Part shown: piece by piece, positions 46,163 to 57,236 of the stretch | Layout of the letters: every line of letters begins with the position of its first letter | How positions within the stretch are numbered: the stretch's first letter is position 1 | Source: Orientallactaga sibirica | Taxonomy: Eukaryota; Chordata; Mammalia; Rodentia; Dipodidae | Direction of reading: 5' to 3' | NCBI GenBank assembly: GCA_036365145.1 | Contig: JAEOAD010000055.1 | Location: 2,108,001-2,172,000 of the forward strand | DNA length: 64,000 nucleotides | Position numbers and translations under genes: made by a program | Notes under the pieces: generated by a model | Databases searched by the model: none | Seen by the model: only the letters and a program-made list of their open reading frames with translations | What the model was told of the DNA's origin: nothing

Positions 46163-46724
46163 GGATGACACATTGCCCTCATGAGGGAAACAGGGTGAGG
46201 ACCAAGCCTGTGAAGGGATGTGCGGAATGAGAAGGTCCCTCAGTGGCCACCCTGGCAGGAAGGCCTCCTGCTCAGACGGTCTTACTAACCACCATGGAGG
46301 AGGGACCCTGTGCTTCTGCGTTCTCCACTCTCAGGGGAACATTAGGAAAAGCGACTGTCCTCATACTTCTTTCAGTTGGTCTGTGAAGATGGAGCTGGAG
46401 GGTCAGAAAGAGTGTCGTCATAACTTGAGTCACTCAGCCTGATGGCGGCAGGCACTGTATCTATCCACCCACAGGTAGGACTCGGAGCCCTTAGTTATCT
46501 TCTAGAAACACAAATCAGAAGTAGCCAGCTTCCCCTTGCTAGTGTTTGGCACACTCTCCTGCTGCTGTTGTTCACCTGATGCTGACCATGAGGTGATGTC
46601 CAGTCTCTGCTCATACCTTTGTTTTCCCCTCTCTGCTCTTACTCCTCTTCTACTTCTTTGGTCCCCTCATCTTATTGGTGCCCTTCTCTTTTTATTTTTT
46701 TGAGGCAGGCCCAACAGACTGGCC

Positions 46725-46886
46725 TTTTGTTGTTGTTGTTGTTGTGTTCTGAGGTAGGGTCTCACTCTAGCTCAGGCTGATTTAGAATTCACTGTCTATT
46801 CTCAGGGTTGCCTTGAACTCACGGAGATTCTCCTACCTCTGCGTCCCGAGTGCTGGGATTAAAGGCATGCGCCATCATGCCCCGCT
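46725..46886 (-). repeat. B1-like SINE with (TTG)n
   Basis: (TTG)n at 46727-46746, gaggtagggtctcactctag through attaaaggcatgcgcc. Confidence 0.92.
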
Positions 46887-46899
46887 GGCCTTTTTTTTT

Positions 46900-47060
46900 A
46901 ATGGGTGGGGAGGGGAGAGAATTGGCCTGCCAGGGCCTCTAGCCACTGCAATCAACATATGCCCCTTTGTGCACATGTGCGAGCTTGCGCACTTGTGTCA
47001 CTTGGTGTGTCTGGCTTACTTTTGGATCTGGAGAGTCAAACTAGTGGATCCTTGAATTAA
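46900..47060 (-). repeat. DIP-type SINE, long variant, truncated
   Basis: cctgccagggcctctagcca, extra module with gcgagcttgcgcacttg. The tandem duplication starts inside it. Confidence 0.8.
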
Positions 47061-48019
47061 ATATGAATCAGGAGAAAGCTTGGCAGGTGGATATGTATGG
47101 ATTGGAGTTTTCAAAAGTCTTGGTGTCTAGTTTCTATAATTCACTGCAAAGCTTTGAAAAATTGCCTCTTTTCCAACCTTAATTTTCTTTCTGTAAACAA
47201 GGAGGTGTGTTCAGAAGCCTCCGTTAATTTCTAAACCTGTTCCAGCTCTGATCTCCTGAATCTGCCTCCATGGAAACTGGATGGGAGAGACTGTATAGTC
47301 AGTCTCCGTTTGCCTCCTGGTGGTCACATAGCGACATCACAATCATGGGAGACTAGTCAGCTGCCCAAAGATGGTAGAGCAGACAGCTCAGTGCCCAGAG
47401 CCCAGCAAACAAATACTAGATAACGAAGCGCCCTACAATGATCATTCTAGAACAGAAAGACCAGATTTATCACTGATCACTGGTAGATTGGTTAAGAATC
47501 CTATCTTTCTTCAGGACAAAGGAATGGGAGAACATATTATTTGTTTTCAGACTTTGGTTGAACCCAAGCTGTACCAGCTTATTCCCAAACTAGAGAAAGT
47601 CAGTCTCTGTGAGCCTAAATGACCACTCCGCTGACATTCTCCACTGACGTAAATTCATCATTATCATTAGTATTACTATCCATTCATCCATTTATGATAC
47701 GATGAGGTCTTCCTGAAAGAAGACCTTGACCCACCTTTTCTTGGAGACTTGCTCTAGGCAAAGGTGGTAGGATTGCTTTGGTGAGATTGGCATGAGAAGC
47801 AGGCTCCATGAGAAAAAGAAATGTAATTTACACTACAAAAGATGACCAATACTAGCAAAGTATGTTTTTGTTTGTTTGTTTTTGAGGTAGGGGCTCACTC
47901 TAGCTCAGGCTGACCTGGAATTCACTATGTAGTCTCAGGGTGGCCTCGAACTCTCTCGGCGATCCTCCTACTTCTGCCTCCCAAGTGCCACCACGCCCAG
48001 CTTGTTTTTAAGTGTTTCA
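46948..48019 (+). repeat. 1.07-kb tandem duplication, copy 1
   Basis: Starts at gcaatcaacatatgcc within a minus-strand DIP SINE and runs through unique sequence and a minus-strand B1 (about 47875-48003). The same sequence restarts at 48020 with only about four substitutions and small T-run changes. Confidence 0.95.
47371..47622 (+). other. 83-codon open frame in duplication copy 1, unrecognised
   Basis: Frame MVEQTAQCPEPSKQILD ... KLEKVSLCEPK. I recognise no domain or family. No Kozak-like context or splice structure supports expression. The twin frame at 48443-48694 differs at three codons. It may be chance or a relic of an older retrocopy. Confidence 0.25.
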
Positions 48020-49094
48020 GCAATCAACATATGCCCCTTTGTGCACATGTGCGAGCTTGCGCACTTGTGTCACTTGGTGTGTCTGGCTTACTTTTGGATC
48101 TGGAGAGTCAAACTAGTGGATCCTTGAATTAAATATGAATCAGGAGAAAGCTTGGCAGGTGGATATGTATGGATTGGAGTTTTCAAAAGTCTTGGTGTCT
48201 AGTTTCTATAATTCACTGCAAAGCTTTGAAAAATTGCCTCTTTTCCAACCTTAATTTTCTTTCTGTAAACAAGGAGGTGTGTTCAGAAGCCTCCGTTAAT
48301 TTCTAAACCTGTTCCAGCTCTGATCTCCTGAATCTGCCTCCATGGAAACTGGATGGGAGAGACTGTATAGTCAGTCTCCGTTTGCCTCCTGGTGGTCACA
48401 TAGCGACATCACAATCATGGGAGACTAGTCAGCTGCCCAAAGATGGTAGAGCAGACAGCTCAGCGCCCAGAGCCCAGCAAACAAATACTAGATAACGAAG
48501 CGCCCTACAATGATCATTCTAGAACAGAAAGACCAGATTTATCACTGATCACTGGTAGATTGGTTAAGAATCCTGTCTTTCTTCAGGACAAAGGAATGGG
48601 AGAACATGTTATTTGTTTTCAGACTTTGGTTGAACCCAAGCTGTACCAGCTTATTCCCAAACTAGAGAAAGTCAGTCTCTGTGAGCCTAAATGACCACTC
48701 CGCTGACATTCTCCACTGACGTAAATTCATCATTATCATTAGTATTACTATCCATTCATCCATTTATGATACGATGAGGTCTTCCTGAAAGAAGACCTTG
48801 ACCCACCTTTTCTTGGAGACTTGCTCTAGGCAAAGGTGGTAGGATTGCTTTGGTGAGATTGGCATGAGAAGCAGGTTCCATGAGAAAAAGAAATGTAATT
48901 TACACTACAAAAGATGACCAATACTAGCAAAGTATGTTTTTTGTTTGTTTGTTTTTTGAGGTAGGGGCTCACTCTAGCTCAGGCTGACCTGGAATTCACT
49001 ATGTAGTCTCAGGGTGGCCTCGAACTCTCTCGGCGATCCTCCTACTTCTGCCTCCCAAGTGCCACCACGCCCAGCTTGTTTTTTAAGTGTTTCA
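48020..49094 (+). repeat. 1.07-kb tandem duplication, copy 2
   Basis: Second head-to-tail copy, ending at agtgtttca before unique sequence 'ctctgaaatgg'. Both copies share a B1 with the same internal deletion, so the B1 and its deletion predate the duplication. Confidence 0.95.
48443..48694 (+). other. 83-codon open frame in duplication copy 2, unrecognised
   Basis: Differs from the copy 1 frame by Cys8 to Arg and two Ile to Val changes. All three base differences are transitions at first codon positions, which is not the pattern of a conserved protein. Confidence 0.25.
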
Positions 49095-49144
49095 CTCTGA
49101 AATGGAGTTGCTCATTTCCCCTTTTTTCTATTTCTTTGTTTTAA

Positions 49145-49425
49145 AATTACCGTGTGTGTGTGTGTGTGTGTGTGTCTGTCTGTCTGAGGACAACCTCAGG
49201 GTATTTGTCGCTGTCACCTTGCTGAGACAGGGTATCTATTGTTTTTGCATGTGCACCAGTGTAGCTGGTTGGGAGCTTCTGGGTTTTCCTGGTTCCTTGT
49301 CATAGGTGTGTTGGGATCCCAGATGTGTGTGTCACTTTGCATCTGGCTTTATATGAGTGTTGGGGAATTGAGCTGTGGCCAGGAGGCTTGCAAGCGTCGG
49401 TTACCACTGAGCCATCTTCCCAGCC
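49145..49425 (-). repeat. B4-type SINE with (TG)n
   Basis: (TG)n at 49151-49174, gaggacaacctcagggtat and accactgagccatcttccca. Confidence 0.75.
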
Positions 49426-49439
49426 AGCTTCCATTCTTT

Positions 49440-49602
49440 ATTTTTATTTTTTTTGGTTTTGCGAGGTAGGGTCTCACTCTGGTCCAGGCTGACCTGGAAT
49501 TAACTATGTAGTCTCAGGGTGGCCTCGAACTCTTGGCGATCCTCCTACCTCTGCCTCCCGAGTGCTGGGATTAAAGGCGTGTGCCACCACGCCCGGCCAG
49601 CT
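49440..49602 (-). repeat. B1-like SINE
   Basis: cgaggtagggtctcactctg through gccaccacgcccggcc; near consensus. Confidence 0.95.
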
Positions 49603-50432
49603 TCCATTCTTTATATCTTAAACCTAATGTGCCCATGTACCTGCCCACACACAAAGACACACATACACATGCAAAAAAAAGGGCGAGTGTCTTTGTCAGA
49701 CCATTGCAGTGCAAACAGTAGAAATTGTGAATGACTTAGAAAGAAATGGAAGCTAATGAAAAGATGCAAAGACTTGACTGGAACCCTGGAGTCCGATATG
49801 GAGAATGGTTATACTCCAAGGAGGCCAGGCAGCTGGTACCACAACAGAGTTCCTGCCTTGAGAGCAAATTGGTATGTCTACCATCACCATGGTGGAAGAC
49901 ACCGCCCCTCCCTCCAGCTCCCACTGGAGAGCCTTGCTGTTGGACACCTCTTGTCTCTGTTACTATGAATAATTCTAAGTTTGTCTCTGGGTCTTTCTGT
50001 CACTCAGTGTAGGTTCAAACTTGTGAGAGGAATGGCGTGGGGGCTGAGCAAAAGCCCTATGTCATGTTCCAGTTGCTGGGGCACAGAGAAGAGTGGCCCC
50101 TCTTCTTTGGCTTCTCTCCTCTTGTCAGTACTATGTAGAATGGAGTATTCATTCAGATAGAAATGAGGTTCGGATATTGGTGGCAAATGAGACACAACAA
50201 AATGTTGACCAGGCTCACGTCCTTCTCTTCTTTCAGACTGGTTTTCCTTTCTCGTTGCTCTGGTCTTGTCAGTTGTCAATCGTCAATCCTGGGATCACAA
50301 CCCCAGGCTCCATCATTGAAACCCTCCTTACCTCAGTGCTTTTCTCCTCATGTATAACTCTTCAGGTCTTTCAGAGTCGTCTTCCCTCTGTCACCATTAC
50401 TGTGCTAGTAAGATTCAATGAAAGGACTGAAC

Positions 50433-50625
50433 AGGTTGGAGAGATGGCTTAGCAGTTAAGGCGCTTGCCTGTGAAGCCCAAGGCCCCCAGTTCGATTCCC
50501 CAGTACCCACATCAGCCAGATGCACAAGGTGGCACATGCTTCTGGAGTTCATTTGCAATGGCTTGAATCCCTGGTGTGCCCATTCTCTCTCTCTGTTGCT
50601 CTTAAATAAATAAATAAAAAGAGTG
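50433..50625 (+). repeat. DIP-type SINE
   Basis: ggttggagagatggcttagc, gttcgattccccagtaccca, (AAATA)n. Confidence 0.93.
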
Positions 50626-50763
50626 AACATTGGGAATCAGTTTCCTGAGTGTTAGAGCTGGAACAGACCTTTGAACTTACCTCTGCCAGCAATTTTTCCT
50701 AGTAGTACTTGTTAGAATTCTTACAACACAAAACTACATGTCCTGGCATCCCCCACATCAACT

Positions 50764-51026
50764 TTTTTTTTTTTTTTGAGGCAAGCCCAACAGGCTGGCC
50801 TTTTTCTTTATGTGAGAAAGCGAGAGAGAATTGGAGTGCCAGGGCCTCCAGCCACTATAATCACTATAATTAAACTCTGGACGCTTGCACCACCATGTGT
50901 CCATGTGCAAATTTGCATGCTTGTGTCACCTTATGCATTGGCTTTTGAGGAACCTGAAGGGTCAAACATGGGTCCTTAGGCTTCGCAGGTAAATGCCTTA
51001 ACTACTAAGCCATCTCCCCAGCCCCC
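50764..51026 (-). repeat. DIP-related SINE, long variant
   Basis: ggagtgccagggcctccagc, extra module (gtgcaaatttgcatgcttg) and actaagccatctccccagcc. Confidence 0.82.
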
Positions 51027-51495
51027 ACATCAACTTTTGGGTTCAGTAGATCTGAGGTGGGACCTTGAATGGCATATCATGTGTATGTGTACTTGTGTGT
51101 TCCATATCAGGTTGAGAACTGCTGAATTCCAGCACTTTTGTTTTAGAGATGAGACAAACTGAGGCCCAAAGAGAAGGTTGGTGCTTAAAAATCACAGTGA
51201 GCAGATCAATAAAAAGAGCCCAGGACCAAGTTGAAATCTGGCATCTGAGCCAGTGATACTCAAGACTTCTTGCCTTTCCCTTGTGAGAGGAAACGTCCTG
51301 ACTCTACTTGTATCAACAAAGCATATTACATTGTTGCAGGCCAGAAATCAACAGGCCCTTCAGATTGAAATGAAGGCCCATGCCATTGAGTGAGCAGCTC
51401 ATAAGAAGGGCCTTTCCTAATGGTGTTTGGCTTGTTTTCTGAACCAAAGGTCTCACTTGTCAGAACTGGGGAAAATTTACTCAAAAATCTCAAGT
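51027..51495. other. Intergenic unique sequence
   Basis: A MIR-like piece (gagatgagacaaactgaggc) near 51146; otherwise nothing recognised. Confidence 0.45.
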
Positions 51496-51497
51496 GG

Positions 51498-51655
51498 GGG
51501 CTGGAAAGATGGTTTGGTGACTAAGGTGCTTGCCTGAGGAGCCTAAGGACCCAGGTTCCATTCCCTAGAACCCACATAAATCCAGACGCACTAGGTGATT
51601 TGGAGTTTGTTTGCAGTGGCTGGAGGCCTTGGAATGCCCATATTAAAAAAAAAAA
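51498..51655 (+). repeat. DIP-type SINE, shortened
   Basis: gggggctggaaagatggttt through ggaatgcccatatt; flanked by ctcaagtgggg-like repeats (51489 and 51657), a probable target-site duplication (aaaatctcaagtggg). Confidence 0.88.
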
Positions 51656-51986
51656 TCTCAAGTGGGGAGGGAAGTGAGGAAGTCCCAAGGATTAAGGACA
51701 ACTCTGGTGTCTGGCAGGATGCTGACTGACTGTGCGTCTGTCATTGCTCATGGACCCTTCTTCAATTCTTGACTGTCCTTTAGCCATCTGGTTCTCGTCT
51801 TGGGAATCCTTCACTTTCTCTTTTTCTGGTTTCTGACAGTGCCCAATCTGCCTTGGATTGGTTTTCCACCAGCTCTGGGCTATCTTATGGAAACCTGGGG
51901 CCTCTGGATGCCTTCTGTTACATTAAGTTGCTTTTGAAATGTTCTTTCTTTACAAAGCTATTGCTTGCCTATAAAGATGCTTTCCA

Positions 51987-52145
51987 CTGAGTGTGGTGGC
52001 TCTGGCCTTTAATCCCAGCACTCAGGAGGCAGAGGTAGGAGGAATGCTATGAGTTTAAGGCCAGCCTGAGACTACATAGTGAATTCCAGGTCAGCCTGGG
52101 CTAGAGTGAGACCCTATCTTGTAAAACAAAGCAAGACAAACAAAA
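51987..52145 (+). repeat. B1-like SINE
   Basis: ctgagtgtggtggctctggc through gagaccctatcttg. Confidence 0.92.
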
Positions 52146-52867
52146 AGATGTTCTCCTGCTCCAAATCTACCTCAGGGCAAAGAAAGGCAGGAGTGGGAGA
52201 CCTGCTGTAGCAGAACCTTCTCTCCATCCTGGGAGCTGTTCTTTCCCCATACTTTCTGCATGCATAAGGGCAGTTGGCATCAAAATCTGAATAGCTCTCC
52301 CCTGGTCTGAGCAGGAGCAGTCGGAGCTAGTCTTAGGAAGCAACTTCTGAGACCTGTAGAGAATGGATGTTGGAGACCAGGAGGCTGTGGGATGAGGAGG
52401 GAGACAGTCTACAGAGACTATTGCCATAATCCAGGTAGGAGATGAAGGGACACGGCAGTGAGAATAGGGAATGAAGAGGGAACGAGGAAGGAAGCAGTCA
52501 TTTTGGTGGAAGAACTGACAGGGATGGGAGAGGAGTTTGGCAGTAAAGATGACCAGTTTGAAACTTGAGGACTTGTGGATATGGTTCCTCAAACAGAACA
52601 AGGAAAACCAAAAGAGCTGTTTTGAAAGGAGGGTGCAAGGCAGTGACACTAGTTTCATACATGAGGGTTGAAGACATCCATTAGGCAACTAAATGGACAG
52701 TGCTGGATTCAGGAGGCCGGGGCTGCTGGTATCCATGTGGGAAGGTCATTAGGAAGTGTGATGAAGACCAAGGGAGCATGCAGAGCCAGAAGAGAGTGAG
52801 ACAGAGGCCCCGGGCTTATAGAAACATCTACATTTAATCTTCTCAGGGAAAGAATCTGAGAAGCTAG

Positions 52868-52911
<44 letters not shown>

Positions 52912-53299
52912 GGTGCAAGAGAACAATAAAGTATAAGGGTTTTGCCAGCTACGGGAGGGGAGTTTCAGGAAGAGATGTGGAGAAAAGAGGATTACAAGAG
53001 GCCTAGGCCAAGGCTGTGACTTTCAGCAGTTACCGAGTAGAAAACACTTGGTCATGGCAGGTAGGCCTCGGTTCAGGGGTAACCAGCTATGGGGATGCTC
53101 ATGAGAGAGCCCAGGCCCCTCACATCAAATGAAGCACGTCGGCTGGTCTGTTGTATTTCACAGGCTCCCCGCTCATTTTAGCCTCAGGTGTTACAGGATA
53201 TATAAATCAGGGTCCTTACTTCATGAAAGTTCATTATCGCTCAGAATTTCCAAAGGAACCCATTGAAAAGCTCCCGACCCTTCACTTGGATTCAGTCAC
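52146..53299. other. Intergenic sequence upstream of RNF169
   Basis: 52330-52720 resembles an old mammalian repeat (gactattgccataatccagg). The 173-codon minus-strand frame here (52167-52688) looks like chance. A (TG)n lies at 52869-52909. Confidence 0.5.
52869..52909. repeat. (TG)n microsatellite
   Basis: About 20 perfect units. Confidence 0.97.
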
Positions 53300-53589
53300 A
53301 GACGCCGCCAAGAATGGAAGGAGGGCGAAGCCGCAGAGCGGATGGATGCAGAAATGGATGCACCATTCAATATTAATGAGCTGTCTCCTCCCGCCAACCA
53401 AGACGATCCAGAGAGAACACCGCCCCCAAAACCCGGCGGCAGGGCGGGGGGGAGGGGGAGAAGAGCGCACAAGTCTCCGCCCACCTCATGAATATGCAGA
53501 TAGGAACGGCCCCGCCCTCCCCTCGGCTCCGCCCTCGCTCCCTCCCTCCCTTGCAAACGGACTCTTCTTCCCTTCAAACGGGAAACAAG
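53300..53589 (+). promoter_or_regulatory. RNF169: RNF169 CpG-island promoter and 5'UTR
   Basis: CpG density rises sharply from about 53300 and continues through exon 1. GC boxes of the form CTCCGCCC or CCCCGCCC lie at 53475-53482, 53510-53517 and 53527-53534. A TATA-like ATATAAAT near 53201 is about 390 bp from the ATG and probably irrelevant. The CpG island and GC boxes suggest a housekeeping-type promoter. Confidence 0.75.
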
Positions 53590-54127
53590 ATGGCGGCGGC
53601 AGGTCCGAGTACTCGGGCTTCTTCCGCGGCGGCAGGGCTTGTTCTGAGTCGGCGGAGCCGGCGGGGCCGCTGTGGCGACATGGCGGCCGCTAAGCCTGGG
53701 GTTCCGAGCCCGGCTTCGTTGTTGACGGTGTTATCGCCACCCCCGTGCCGACCGGAGGAGGAGGAGGAGGAGTCGGGTTGCGCTGGATGCCTCAAGACCC
53801 CGGGGGAAGCGGCGGCCCTGCCGTGCGGTCACTCTCTGTGCCCAGGCTGCGTCCGACGACGACGGCGACGGCGACGACGTCGACGTACCGCGGACGCGGC
53901 GGGCCCGGCGTGCCGTCGTTGTCGCCGTCCTCCCGGAGGACCCAAGTGGAGCGGCCGTCGGAGCCGCGACGACGGCCAGGCCGACGCCGAGCTGCGGCTG
54001 GACGAGCGCGCCCGCCGCGGTCACACGGAGCGTTGCCGCTCGCGCCGGGACGGGGGCGCGGCCGCCGCGGGGCCCAGGCCGAGGCCCAGGGAGCCGGAGC
54101 CGCGCGCTGCGCCCGCCGCCGAGCCAG
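53590..54127 (+). CDS. RNF169: RNF169, RING finger protein 169, exon 1 only
   Basis: RNF169 is a chromatin-associated RING protein of the DNA double-strand-break response. It recognises RNF168-dependent ubiquitin on H2A and limits 53BP1 retention. The start ATGGCGGCGGCAGG gives MAAAGPSTRASSAAAG, matching the human start as recalled. The RING has all ligands: C64-x2-C67, C79, H81, C84-x2-C87, C108-x2-C111. An acidic run (E56-E61) precedes it. The loop between C87 and C108 is 20 residues and holds 11 arginines (89-99), roughly nine residues longer than I recall for human. The exon closes in phase 1 at 54127 (CCAG/GTGGAG) after 179 codons. The ubiquitin-binding C-terminal exons are right of the window. 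The frame stays open upstream to an ATG at 53488, probably 5'UTR. Confidence 0.93.
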
Positions 54128-55690
54128 GTGGAGCTTCCTCCCTTCCCCACCTCCTTCCTTCGGCCTGGGTGTGTGTGTGTGAGAGAGTGGGGCGGAGTTG
54201 GGGGTCCCGAGCCAGGCCCATTCGCCCCAGCCCCGGAGCCTGGGTTCTAGGAGGGAGACGTTTGGAGGGGATCCCGGGCCCTGAACTCGAGCGAGTGCGG
54301 GACACAGTGCTCGTGGGTTCGGAACGGGGTTCCGCCCGGGTGCCTGGGAAGGTTGAACTTTGGAATGAACTGGGGAGGTAGGGAGGGGGGCGTGTTGGAT
54401 CTGGACGGGGTCGCGGCGTGGGGGGGGGCGGGACCCCGCGCCTTGCGTCAGTTCCAAGTTTTGCAAGGGAAACAATTCTTGGAACAAGTTCAGGGGCGTT
54501 GTGGATGTGTGCAGGGGGAGGGGCCCCCGACCCGCGCTGGGTGGAAGTCTGGGACCTCATGCTTGGGACGGGGCTAGGGGTAGGGAGGGGGCGTGTTCTT
54601 CTTGGAAGGATGAAGCTCCTGAGCCGGGTTTGGGACCTCGAAGATGGGTTGTGCGGGTGGGGGGCGGTTTGGGGGTGACAGGTTTCACGGGAGCGTGTGA
54701 AGGGAGCTTTGCAGGTGTGAGAGCAGTCAGTGTTGCGTTGGAGAGGGAGCTCACGTGTGCAGTTGTTTTCATAAAATCTTGAGAAGTGCATGGTTTAGCA
54801 CACAGTTGGCACAGAGTGAAGAGATAAAAGACGTCTATCTGTATTTGTGATAACACAACTAAAAAGCGCCACAGAAATACTGCGAGGGGTTTAAAAGTCT
54901 TGGAAACGAAGATTGTTTGGCCGAGGCAGGTGGTTCCCTTAAGCAGCGTACATTTCCTGCGATCAGATAACCCTTGGCAATTAAAAAAAAGTCTGTTGTA
55001 GGACTTGGGGCCTGAACCCTCTGCCTTTTTCTCACCATCTGCGGGCGTCCTCACCACTTGTTGGAGATAGAAAATGCTCTATTGAAAGCACAAACCAAGA
55101 CTGTGTTGTAATTTAGGATTGTTTGGGACACGCCCAGGCGGCACATCTACAGCCAATTGATGAAAAAATGCTTACCTAGGAGGAGATTTTCAAGAACCAT
55201 AAATTAAAGAAAAGTGATATATTAGCTTTATCTTAGAAATTCTGCCATGTATTACTTTGAGCAGAGGAAAGAGGCATTGCTGTGTGTGTTAAAGTGCTGT
55301 TAGAGAAATTACAGGTTCCAGGATATAGTCTGTTTTCAAGCAGGGACAACTGCCACTGTTTATCCTTCCAGGGCTAAGACATCTGCAGCTTCCTTTCTGT
55401 GTTTCTGGTTACACCTTTTAAGCATCACAACTTTCCTATGAGATTGTACCTTTATTTCTGTTTTATAGATGAAATGGAGGCCCAGAGAGGTTAAATAACT
55501 TGCTTAACATGAAAATTCCAATTCCATCTGACTCTTTTCTGCTCCATTAGTTTGCCTCAGTTTCTGAGATTTTGAATTTTTTTTGTGGTTTTCTATTAGT
55601 ATTAGTATTGATTATGTGGCCAAATAGGTTGCAATTTCATTTCTGTTTCCTGAGCTTGGAGGCCATTTGTGAAAGCTTGAAATTTGAAGT
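54128..55690 (+). other. RNF169: RNF169 intron 1, SINE-free 5' part
   Basis: Begins at the exon 1 donor. CpG-rich up to about 54250 and G-rich to 54750, then ordinary AT-rich intron. A MIR-like segment (tttatagatgaaatggagg) lies near 55463. No second exon was seen up to 64000. Confidence 0.7.
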
Positions 55691-55696
55691 ATGAAG

Positions 55697-55840
55697 GGCT
55701 GGGGTGATAGCTCAGTGCTTAAACGTTTGCAAAGCTTGCTGACCTGGGTTCAGTTCCTCATTACCTCATACCAGATGCACAAAGTGGTGCATGCATCTGC
55801 TGTGCCCATTTACTCGTTAATTAATTCTCCTTGCAAATAT
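55697..55840 (+). repeat. DIP-type SINE, shortened
   Basis: ggctggggtgatagctcagt through catctgctgtgcccattt. Confidence 0.85.
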
Positions 55841-56065
55841 ATATATATATATTTTTTTGTATTTTTATGAGACAGCGAGAGCAAGAGAGAGAGGGAGAGA
55901 GACAAAGAGAATGGGTGCGCCCTGGCCTTTAGTCACTGCAAAAGAACTCTGGATGTATGCACTACCTAGTACATCTGGTTTTATGTGGGTTCTGGGGGAA
56001 TCCAACCTGGGTCCTTCGGCTTTGCAGGCAAGTGCCTTAACTGCTAAACCATCTCACCAGCCCAA
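55841..56065 (-). repeat. DIP-type SINE with (TA)n
   Basis: Inverted neighbour of the previous copy; ends ctgctaaaccatctcaccag. Confidence 0.9.
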
Positions 56066-56359
56066 TAAATATTTTTTTAAAAGAAATTTGAAGTATGAGA
56101 GAGTATATTGCTTGTTTATTTGTGTAAACTGCTCCTCAAGATTTTTTCATAAAGTATGCCAATGTTTAAGGAAGTTTGTCTAAAATGGAATTTCACATTA
56201 GGATACACTGAGTTACTTAGTTTTCATCAGTTATTTTATATGTTCATATGAGGATCATAATGAAAAATACTTTTCCTAAATCTCCTTATTGAATGTTTGA
56301 GTATAAACAGTCACAGGCTTCTTTGGCCAAAGAACTGTAGAGAGTAGACAGCTGCTGCA

Positions 56360-56460
56360 CTGGACCTGGTGACTGACACCTGTCATCCCAGCACTTGTGG
56401 GGAAGAGGTCAGCCTGGACTACATGAGACCCTGTTTCAAAAACAAAACAAAACAAAAATA
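56360..56460 (+). repeat. B1-like SINE, internally deleted
   Basis: acctgtcatcccagcacttg then ggtcagcctggactacatga and (AAAAC)n. Confidence 0.65.
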
Positions 56461-56477
56461 CTGGTGAATAAGGTTTG

Positions 56478-56483
56478 GAAATT

Positions 56484-56531
<48 letters not shown>

Positions 56532-56717
56532 GAGAGAGAAAGAGAGAGAGGTAGAGAGAATGGGTGCCCCAGGGCCTCCAGCCACTGCAGACAAACTCTA
56601 GGTGCATGTGCCACCTTGTGCATCTGGCTTACGTTGGTCGGTACTGGGGAACTGAACCTGAGTCCTTAAGCTTCTTAGGCAAGCACCTTAACCACTAAAC
56701 CATCTGTCCAGCCCAGG
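56478..56717 (-). repeat. DIP-type SINE with (ATTT)n
   Basis: (ATTT)n at 56480-56530, GA run and accactaaaccatctgtcca. Confidence 0.93.
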
Positions 56718-56965
56718 AATTGTCTTTTTGTTTCAGTTGGTTGTCTGAACCTACTGAAGTTATTGACAATATTTTTATTAAGAATGTTAGTAGCTCATCA
56801 TTCACATGATTCAAAAGAAAATACTCAGTGAAAAGGTGCTCTCCTGCCCCATTTCCATGTTCACCAAGGATTCTTGTTTACCCTTCCACAAGTTATGCAT
56901 TTACATGAAAATTTCCTACCAAAATTAAAACATATTTGTTCTTTTTATTTAAAGAGTTGTATGTT

Positions 56966-57168
56966 GGGCTGAAGAGATGGATTAGCAGTTAAGGCACTTG
57001 CCTGCATAGCCTAAGGACCCAGGTTCGATTCTCCAGGTCCCACGTAAGCCAGATGCACAAGGTGGTGCATGTGTCTGGAGTTTGTTTGCAGGGGCTAGAA
57101 GCCCTGGTATGTACATTCTCTCTCTTGTCTCGCCCTTTCACTAATAAATTAATAAAATAATTTTTTAA
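56966..57168 (+). repeat. DIP-type SINE
   Basis: gggctgaagagatggattag, gttcgattctccaggtccca, short CT run. Confidence 0.92.
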
Positions 57169-57201
57169 AAATTTGTATGTTATACACATTATTCTGTAAA
57201 T

Positions 57202-57236
<35 letters not shown>

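Noticed and set aside
46948..49094. Possible direct terminal repeats of a provirus or transposon
   Set aside because: The copies are directly adjacent with nothing between them and contain ordinary SINEs, so this is a tandem duplication and not a pair of LTRs.
52167..52688. 173-codon minus-strand frame upstream of RNF169
   Set aside because: Low-complexity composition over what looks like an old repeat; no recognisable domain.
53792..54791. Long minus-strand frames opposite RNF169 exon 1 (up to 256 codons)
   Set aside because: Antisense shadows of a GC-rich coding exon and CpG island.
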